Positions 56,185 through 64,000 of a stretch of DNA of 64,000 bases are shown here, piece after piece. The number at the start of each line of letters is the position of its first letter. Position 1 is the first letter of the stretch. The DNA comes from Diacronema lutheri (Eukaryota > Haptophyta > Pavlovophyceae > Pavlovales > Pavlovaceae). The notes under the pieces are model-generated. The model saw only the letters and a list, made by a program, of their open reading frames with translations. It was not told the origin of the DNA and did not search any database. The DNA lies in NCBI GenBank assembly GCA_019448385.1, contig JAGTXO010000004.1, forward strand, positions 744,001-808,000, read 5' to 3'. The position numbers and the translations under genes were made by a program.

Positions 56185-59100
56185 CCGTCCGATGCGGACG
56201 CGCACGGTGTTGCTCACGCAGGCGCTCGGCCAGGCGATCGGCGCGCTGCGCAAGGAGAGCGACGTGTTTAACGGCGTGGCGATCGGCGTGTCGGCGAGCG
56301 AGGTGCTAGCCGCGGCGGCGCTCGCGGGCGCGGACACGCCGATCACGCAGGCCGCCGTCACGATCGCGCAGCTTGATTGCAGTTCCACGTACGGTTACGA
56401 ATATTTGGGCTGCACGCCGCGGCTCGTTGTTACGCCGCTCACGGACCGCGTGACGCTCACGACGACGCAGGCGCTCGCACTCAAGCTCGGCGTCGCGCTC
56501 TCGGGGCCTGCCGGCGTCGGCAAGACCGAGACGGTCAAGGACCTGGGCAAAGCCTTTGCGCGCCAGACCGTCGTCTTCAACTGCACGGACGCGCACGACA
56601 GCGCGGCGATGGGCCGAATCTTCCGCGGCGTCGCAAGCGCAGGCGCGTGGGCGTGCCTTGACGAGTTCAACAGCGTGCCCACCGCCGTGCTCTCCGTCGC
56701 AGGACTGCAGCTGCTCGCACTGCAGCGCGCGCTCCGCGCCGACGCGGCGTCCGTTCTCCTCGACGGCGAGAGCTCGCCGCTGCAGCCGACGTGCGCGGTC
56801 TTCGCGACGATGAACCCCCCCGGCGCGCGCGCCGGCGCGCGCACCGAGCTGCCCGACAACTTGCGCGCGCTCTTCCGCCCGGTCGCCATGCTCACGCCTC
56901 ACGCGGACGTCATCTGTCAGATTCGCCTCTTCTCGTTTGGTTATTCGTCCGCGCGCCGGCTGGCGGGAAAGATGACGGCGGCTCTCGAGCTGCTGCGCGA
57001 CATGCTCGACGCGCGCACGCACTACGACTTGAGCCTACGCTCGATACTTGCCGTCGTCGACGCGGCCGGCCGAGCGCGCCAGCGCCGCCCCGACTCCGCT
57101 GAGGCCCCGCTGCTCGTGCGCGCGCTGCACGCGACGATCGCGCCGATGCTGAGCGTCGACGACGCGGTCCTCTTCCGGCGCGTGCTCGACGGGATTTGGC
57201 CGCGCGCCGCGCTCGCGCGCGCGCCTGCCGACGCCGGCGACGCCGACGACGTCGACGCCGATGCCAACGCGGCCGACGAGCGGAACGCGCTCGCCGCGGA
57301 GGGCCCACCGGTGTCCAAGCCGTTCGCCGCGTCAGACAAGCTTGGCCAAACGCACGCGTGGGCGCCCGCCGCGGCCGCGGACAGCGCGGCGACGAGCCAT
57401 GGCGTCGAGAGCGTTGGCGCGAACGCCGACGCGGCGCGCACAGCGGCGGCAGCGGCCGCAGCGCCGGTCGACGATTGGGCGAAGGCGGAGGGCGAGCGGC
57501 CTGACACAACGTCGGTGCTCAGGCTGCTCGTGCGCGACTCTGCGCGCGAGCTCGGCCTCGAAGCGACGAGCGCGTTCGTGCACAAGTGCGTCGAGCTGTA
57601 CCAACTTTTGGAGAACCGCGCAGGCGTGATGCTCGTCGGCGGCTCGGGCCTCGGCAAGAGCGCGATGGTCGCGACGCTGTGCGAGGCGCTCGGCTCGCCC
57701 GCCGCGCCGCCGCCGCCGCTCGCCGCCGAGCGCATCCTTCGCCGCTTCGGCCATTTGTCCGGCGCGAATGTCCGGTACGCGCAGGCCAACACGCGCGCAA
57801 GCACCGCCGACGGCGACGGCCCACCGCCGCTATCGCACGACGCGGGCGGCGCGGACGACAGCGCGCCACCGCCGTTGGGCCGGCGCGGCTCGTCGGCGCA
57901 CGCGCTGCGCGGCGACCGGCGCGTCTCTATCGCTCTCCGCTCGCAGCACGGCACGCTCGCGCCTGCCGGCGCGGCCGGCCGCGCGCCCGCAGAAGTCGTC
58001 CATCTCACGCGGTGCAACCCAAAGGCGCACTCAGTGTCCGACCTCTTCGGCTACTTTGCGCGCGCGCGGCCGAGCGACGACGCGAGCGTCGGCGTCGCCG
58101 CTGGCGGCGCGGCCGGTGGTAGCGGCGGAGGTGGCAACGGCAGCGCAGCCGCCGCCATCGTGAATGGCGGCGGCGCCGCAAACGGCGGCGCGAGCGCGAG
58201 GACGCGCGGGGCGCAACCGGCGGCACATGCGAAGGGCGCGCATGCGGGCGAGCGGTCGGGCGAGTGGGTGGACGGTGTCTTCTCGCAGCTCTTCCGCGCC
58301 GCAGCCGGCGCGCTCGTGCAGCGCGGCTCGACCGCGCGCCAGTGGATTGTGTTGGATGGCCCGTTGGACGCGCAGTGGGTCGAGACACTGAACACGGCGC
58401 TCGATGACACGCGCAAGCTCTCTTTGCCCTCGCAGGAGACGATCGAGCTGAACGACTTCATGCGGCTGCTCTTCGAGGTGGATGACGTCGCCGCGGCGTC
58501 GCCCGCCACCATCTCGCGCTGCGGCATCGTCTTTGTCGAGCCGCGCGCCGAAGCTGTGCCGCTCGCCGCGCGCGTGAGCGCGTGGGCGCAAGAGCTGCCA
58601 GGCACTGACCACGAGGCGCTCGGCGAGCGGTTCGTGCGCGAGCTGGTCGAGCTCGTCATCGACGCGCTCGAGCCTGCGCTCGCGTGGCTGGCCGGCGGCG
58701 ATGCCGCCCGAGGCCGCGACGCCGACCGCGCGCGCGAGCGCGACCTGCTCGCGCGGCCGGCGGCGCTGCACGTCTGCGGGTTCCTGCGCACGCTCCAGGC
58801 GCTGCTCGAGCCTTACTTGCTCTCGCGCGCACAGGACGTGCCGCTGCCGTCGGGCGAGGCGCGCGAGTTGGTCGACCAGCGCTCGATCGAGCCGCGCGCG
58901 CTGCGCGCCGTCCGAAAAGCGCTCGTCTTCCAAGCCTTGGTGTGGTCCGTGGGGTGCGCGAGCGATGCGCGCGGGCGCGCGTCCTTCGACGACTGGGCGC
59001 ACGCCCTCGCTGAGCGGTGGGCGCTGCAGCCGGCGCTGCCCGTCGAGCGCGAGTGCAGCGTGTACGACGTCTACCTCGACGTGCGCGGTGTGCCCGCCAG

Positions 59101-62100
59101 TGACGCGGCCGCCAGTGACGCGGCCGCCAGTGACGCGGCCGCGCCGGCGGCGGCGCCGGCGGCGGCACCAGCGGCGGCCGCGGGCGCCGCGTCCGACGGC
59201 GCGGCACCCGCCGGCGCCGCGGCGGCCGGCGCGGCGGCAGCTGACGTGCTGAGCGTGGGCGGTCCCAAGGACGCGACGGGTACTTCGGACCGCGCGCGCG
59301 AGAAGGTGCTCGCTGCCGAGGCGGCGCTCAACCCGCTCGTCGTCTGCTGGCGCCGATGGGAGCATGGCGCGGAGATTGCGCGCGCGATCGAGGCCGTGCC
59401 GCGCACCGCGGCTGAGGGTGCGAGCCCGGTGGCGCGCGAGCCCGACGCGGCGCTCGGCGCGCTCGCGGCGCGCTCGGCGTCGACAGCCTACTATAGGCAA
59501 GCGGCCGTCGACCTGCTCGTGCCCACCGTCGAGACGGTGCGCATCGGGTGGCTGATGCGGGCGCTCGCGTCTCACGGGGCGAGCGTCCTGCTCGTCGGCG
59601 CGTCCGGGGCTGGTAAGACGCTCATGTGTCGCGACGGCCACACGCTCGCGCAAATGGCGGCGGACGGGTGCATGGCGACGGCGTACTTCCTCTGCGCCAA
59701 GACGCAGGTCGAGGAGCTGCACGCCTTCCTCGAGCGCAAGCTCGAGGCGCACGCGTTCGGCCAGCTCCGACCGCCCGCCGGCGCGTCATCTGTGTCTGTC
59801 CTGCTCGACGATCTCAACACGGTCCGGCCTGAGGCGTCCGGTGCCGCACCGGCGCTCGAGCTCGTCCGGCAGTGGCTCGACCAGGGCGGTTGGCACTCGC
59901 GCCCGCAGGGCAAGCGCGAGTTCGCATGGCGCGCCGTCGAGCGCGTGCGCGCGCGCGCAACGCTCGCGCCGACGGGCGGCGCGCGGTACTCGCTTTCTGC
60001 TCGGATCTTGCGCCAGTTCAACGTGCTCACGTGCCCGCCGCTCGACGACGCGGCGATGGCGGCGATATACACGAGCGCCTTCGTGCACCCGATCGCGCGC
60101 AAGCACGCGCCCGCCATCGTTGGCGCGACGATCGCGCTGTACCGCGCGGCGGTTGAACGCCTTCGGCCGACGCTCGAGAGCCCCCAATACGCTTTCACCC
60201 CGCGCGACGTGTCCAAGGTGGTGCAGGGCGTGCTCCGCTCGCCGCTCGACCAATTCGAGCGGCCGGGCTGCGTGCCGCGTCTCTGGTGGCACGAGTGCTG
60301 CCGCGCCTTCGCCGACCGGTGCGAGGCCGGCCCGGACGCCCTCTGGTTCGGCTCGCTGTGCGCACCGCTTGTGCGCGCGCACTTTGGGCGCGACGCGCTA
60401 AAACTCATGCCCAGGCGGCAGCGGCAGGCGATGGCGGACGACGAGACGCAAAGGGTTGGCGCGCCCTACACCGACGCCGCCGACGCTGACGATGGCGTGT
60501 ACAACCCGATGACCTTCGCTTCCGAGGCGCCGCTCATATTTGCCGATTTTGTGTACGCCGCCGACGTCAGCGCCGACGCCGACGCCGACGCCGCCGTCGC
60601 CGAGGCCGCGGCGCGCGCTGCGCGCGCGCGCGCGACGGACGGCGACGCAAGCGATTCGGTCTCCGGCGGCGAGTCCGCCGGCGAGGAGGGCGACGCGCTC
60701 GCGCGCGGCCGCGCGGCCGCCGCCACGCCGGGCGCGCCGGCGATCGGCCCGGCTGCGGCCGTGTCGCGCGCGTTCCAGGCGGCGGATCGGCGGTACGTGG
60801 AGGTGGTGGACATGGTGGCGCTGCACCAAGCGGTGCGCGACTCTTTGAACGAGTACAACGAGGCGGCGAGCGCGTCGAACGCTACCGCGCTCGCGCCGGG
60901 CCTCGACGCGCGCGCGCTCGGCGAGAGCGGACCGGCCGGCGGCGCGCGCATGCCGGCGTTCGGCATGCCGACACTGTCGCGCGTGCTCTTCGAAGACATG
61001 CTGCTGCACTTGACGCGGATTCATCGTGTGCTGCGCCAGCCATGCGGCCACCTGCTCCTCCTCGGCGCCGCCGGCTCGGGCCGCACGTCACTCGTGCGCA
61101 TCGCCGCGTTCATCGCCAAGGCGACGGTCGTGACGGCGTCCTCGCACGCCTCCTTCACGGTGGCGCAGTGGCACACCGAGCTCCGCGGCGCGGTGCTTCG
61201 CGCGGGCGAGGCGGGCGAGCAGGTTGTCCTGCTGCTCTCCGAGGCCTCGCTCGACGTGCTCGACGGCGACCACGGCATGCTCGAGGACGTGAACCAGCTG
61301 CTCAACACGGGCGAGGTGGCAGGTCTCCTCGGCGACGCTGAGCTGCGGCGCGTCGACCTCGCGATGCGCGCGCTCGGGTTCGAGGAGGACATGGCGCGGC
61401 GGCGCGCGCCGTCGACGAGCGGCGGCGGCGCTCCTGTCCCCAGCCGGCCCGCGCTGCCATTCGCCTCGCGCAGCATCTCGCGCAACGCGTCGTTGGGCTG
61501 GGCCGCCGGCGACCCCGGCGGCGGCAGCGGCGCGCGCGGCGCGTGTGGCACTGCGCAGCCGTTCGCAGCCGGAACCGCCGCCAGCGCCGCCGGCGTCGGC
61601 GTCGCGGAACGTCGGGGCGCGCGCCGGATCGCCACTCCGACCGCGCCGGAGGCGACCCTCGGCGCCGACGAGCTTCTCGCGTTGCACTCGTCCGAGGCGC
61701 GGTGGGCGCGACGCGTGCGCGCAAATTTGCACGTGGTTTTCACGATGGCGCCAAAGTCGGACAGCTTTCGAGAGCGGCTGCGCGCGTTCCCGTCGCTGAT
61801 GAACTACTGCACCGTCGACTTCTTCCACCCGTGGCCCGCGCCCGCGCTCATCGCCATCGCCGAGGACGCGCTGCTTGAGACGGACGTGGGCTCCGCTGAC
61901 ACGCGGGCGAAGATCTGTCGCGCGTGCGCTGAGTTGCACCTCTGCGCGGTCGCGACCGCCGACGACGAGCGGCTGGCGGGCGCCGAGTACTTGCAGCCGT
62001 CGGCGGTGCACTATGTCGAGATGGTTCGCGCGCTTGCATCTGCGCTCACTGAGCAACGTGCTGCAGTCGTAGCCCAGCGCAAGCGCTTGCGTAACGGCCT

Positions 62101-64000
62101 CTCGCGCATTCGAAGCGCCGAGGCCGACATCGAGCGGTTGCAGCTCGAGCTCGAGGCGTCGGAGCCGGAGATGCTCGCCAAGACGGCGGAGGTGGATGCG
62201 ATGACGGAGGTCATCTCGCGCGACCGCGAGGTCGTGCGCGAGGCGCGCGAGGTCGTTGTGCACGAGGAGCAGCTGGCCAAATTGAAGGCCAAGCAGGCGC
62301 TCGAGCTCCGCGCGAGCGCCGAGCGCGAGCTCTCCGAAGCGCTGCCCGCGCTTGAGGACGCGCTGCGCGGGCTCAAGGCGCTCACGCAGAAGGACATCAT
62401 GGAGGTCGCGCGCTACCAGTCGCCGCCCGCAAAGGTGAAACTCGTCCTCGAGGCCGTGTGCATCCTCTTTCACATCCAGCCCAAGACGAAGGCGGGCGAA
62501 GGCTCCGCGCGCACGAACGATTACTGGGAGGTGTCGCGCCGTCTGCTCGGCGACGCGAAGGGCTTGCTCGACTCCATGCTCACGTACGATCGCGATGCGC
62601 TCGACGAGCACACGATCGAGCAGCTCGGCCCGTACGTGCGCGACCCGGACTTTGATGCGAAGAAGATCGCGTCCGCCTCGAGCGCGTGCGCCGCCATGTG
62701 CGGCTGGGTCACCGCGATGCACAACTATTATCACGTGAACATGGTCGTCCGGCCAAAGCGCGCGCTGCTCGAGAAGACGAACGTCGAGATGCGAGCGTTG
62801 CAGACCAACGCGATGAAGCTGCAGCGCCGCCTGCTCAAGATCGAGTCAAAGATTGCGCAGCTCCAGGCCCAGTACGACACGCGCCACGCGGAGAAGACCG
62901 AGCTGCAGGGGCACGTCGAGCTGACGAACGCGCGGATCGACCGCGCGAAACGGCTGCTCGCCGGCCTCGCCGGCGAGAACGACCGCTGGATCGACGCGCT
63001 CAAGCAGACGGCGCAGCGCGAGGAGAACGTTGTCGGCGACGTGCTCTTCTGGGCGGCAACGGTCGCGCACCTCGGACCGTTTTTGCAAAAGGAGAGGCGC
63101 GCGATCCACCGCGAGTGGGCGTTCGTGCTGCGTGCCAACGAACTGAAGGTGCGCGCGCGCCCTGCGTCGTGCTCGCAGCGCGCGCACGGGCTGCCGTTCA
63201 CGCGCGCGGCGCGCCGTCCGCGTCCGTGTCCGGACGCCACGTTCCCCCCCCCGTCCCCTTTCCTGCCCCTCCCTGCGCCTCGGCCTCTGCGCTTGCAGCT
63301 GTCCGACCCGGACAACCGGATTTTCACGATGGACGCGCTGCAGCTGCGGCACCTGCAGGCGCGCGGGCTGCCAAAGGACCCGATCTGCACCGAGAACGCG
63401 GTCATCTTACAGCACCGCCGCAGAGCGCCACTCATGATCGACCCGCAGCTCCAGGCAACCGCGTGGATTTTAAAGATGGGCGTCGCCATGCGCAGAGCGG
63501 CGCTGCACACGATTGGTCGTGCACGGAGCAACCCACAGAAGGACAAGGAGGCGGCTGCGGCCGAGCCCGCGCCGCCGCTCACCGCGTCAATGCCGGCGCT
63601 CAGCGCGACAGCCAGCATGGCGGCGCCCACGCCTACGCCGAAGCCTCGGGCGCCGCGCCTCGAGATCGTGCGGCTCGCCAACGCGCACGCGGCGCACAAG
63701 ATCGAGGCGGCGCTGAGCAACGGCTCGGTGCTCCTCGTCGACGACCTGACGGCCGATGACCTGCGCTACCGCATCGACAGCGTGCTCGCGCCGCTCATCA
63801 AGCGCGAGACCTTCCGCTCGCCCGACGGCGGCGACATGGTCCTGCTCACGCGCGCGCGAGGCGGACGCGCGCAGGCGGGCGCGCCGGAGGCGGCAGCTAT
63901 TTCGGTCGCGGTGCAGTGGCACGCCGACTTTGATCTGCTCATGACGACCAAGCTCGCGTGCCCGCGCATTCGTGCCGACCTCTCGTGCCGCCTTGCTTTT
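50552..64000 (+). CDS. DNAH: dynein heavy chain, axonemal type (3' end beyond window)
   Basis: From the ATG at 50552 one frame is open to 63148 (about 4200 codons), then a 150-bp stop-free intron (63149-63298, donor GTGCGCGC, acceptor TTGCAG after a C/T tract), then open to the window end. The N-terminal tail and linker fill residues 1 to about 1950. Motor: AAA1 P-loop GPAGVGKTET at residue 1985 with Walker B ACLDEFN; AAA2 GGSGLGKS near 2363 with IVLDGPLDAQWVETLN; AAA3 GASGAGKT near 3016 with LLDDLN; AAA4 GAAGSGRTS near 3505 with a less canonical LLLSEAS; stalk coiled coil 1 from about 3830; microtubule-binding region (VKLVLEAVCILFHI, LDSMLTYDRDALDE); coil 2; AAA5 start (DVLFWAATVAHLGPF, LSDPDNRIFTMDALQLRHLQ). 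AAA6 and the C-terminus lie outside. Long Ala/Gly inserts make it larger than usual. Powers flagellar beating. Confidence 0.9.

Noticed and set aside
1-64000. tRNA, rRNA and bacterial-type operons, terminators or riboswitches
   Set aside because: No tRNA B-box/A-box pair or rRNA sequence seen by eye, and splicing with nuclear-type genes excludes a bacterial or organellar origin.

Overview
The window is nuclear DNA from a very GC-rich, gene-dense eukaryote. Spliceosomal introns, an axonemal-type dynein heavy chain and a kinesin mark a flagellate. Two genes with signal-peptide-like N-termini ahead of plausible plastid proteins suggest a secondary plastid. I infer a haptophyte-like alga, perhaps pavlovophyte-like; this rests on gene content and composition only, with no search behind it. 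I placed 16 introns by matching reading frame to protein-family continuity. Fifteen start GTG and twelve start GTGCG.

Layout. 0-24 kb: a partial UFL1 gene (minus) faces a DENN protein (plus). Then come a TspO/MBR-like membrane protein, a small possibly plastid-targeted protein, a Fanzor/TnpB-like nuclease remnant, a KEOPS Pcc1 subunit, a large unrecognised protein, a Nudix hydrolase, a UreD-UreF fusion, a secreted histidine phosphatase, a secreted FKBP, a C2H2 zinc-finger protein, a bestrophin-family channel and a two-S1-domain protein.

24-41 kb is the accessory region. It holds two copies, about 13.5 kb apart and in the same orientation, of a gene joining a nucleoside hydrolase-like domain, a multi-pass membrane region and a TIR-like domain. 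The right copy is open throughout; the left is split by a short deletion. Between them lie an F-box-kinesin, an unresolved chromodomain locus with decayed zinc-binding pieces, a short RWD-like ORF and a HAD pyrimidine 5'-nucleotidase. A dispersed repeat carrying TACTAAC and a 16-bp motif clustered ahead of two start codons also fall here.

41-64 kb: a glycine-rich protein with repeated CysRS-C-terminus-like modules, a two-qRRM (hnRNP H/F-like) splicing factor with a polyglutamine tract coded directly at a 3' splice site, a type I-like protein arginine methyltransferase, and a giant dynein heavy chain running off the window end.

Most genes are unrelated housekeeping or flagellar genes packed into head-to-head pairs with 21 to about 520 bp between start codons. 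The nucleoside hydrolase-membrane-TIR fusion is the best candidate for an undescribed system: both end domains belong to families that cleave N-glycosidic bonds, a combination expected of a nucleotide-metabolism or stress-signalling protein.
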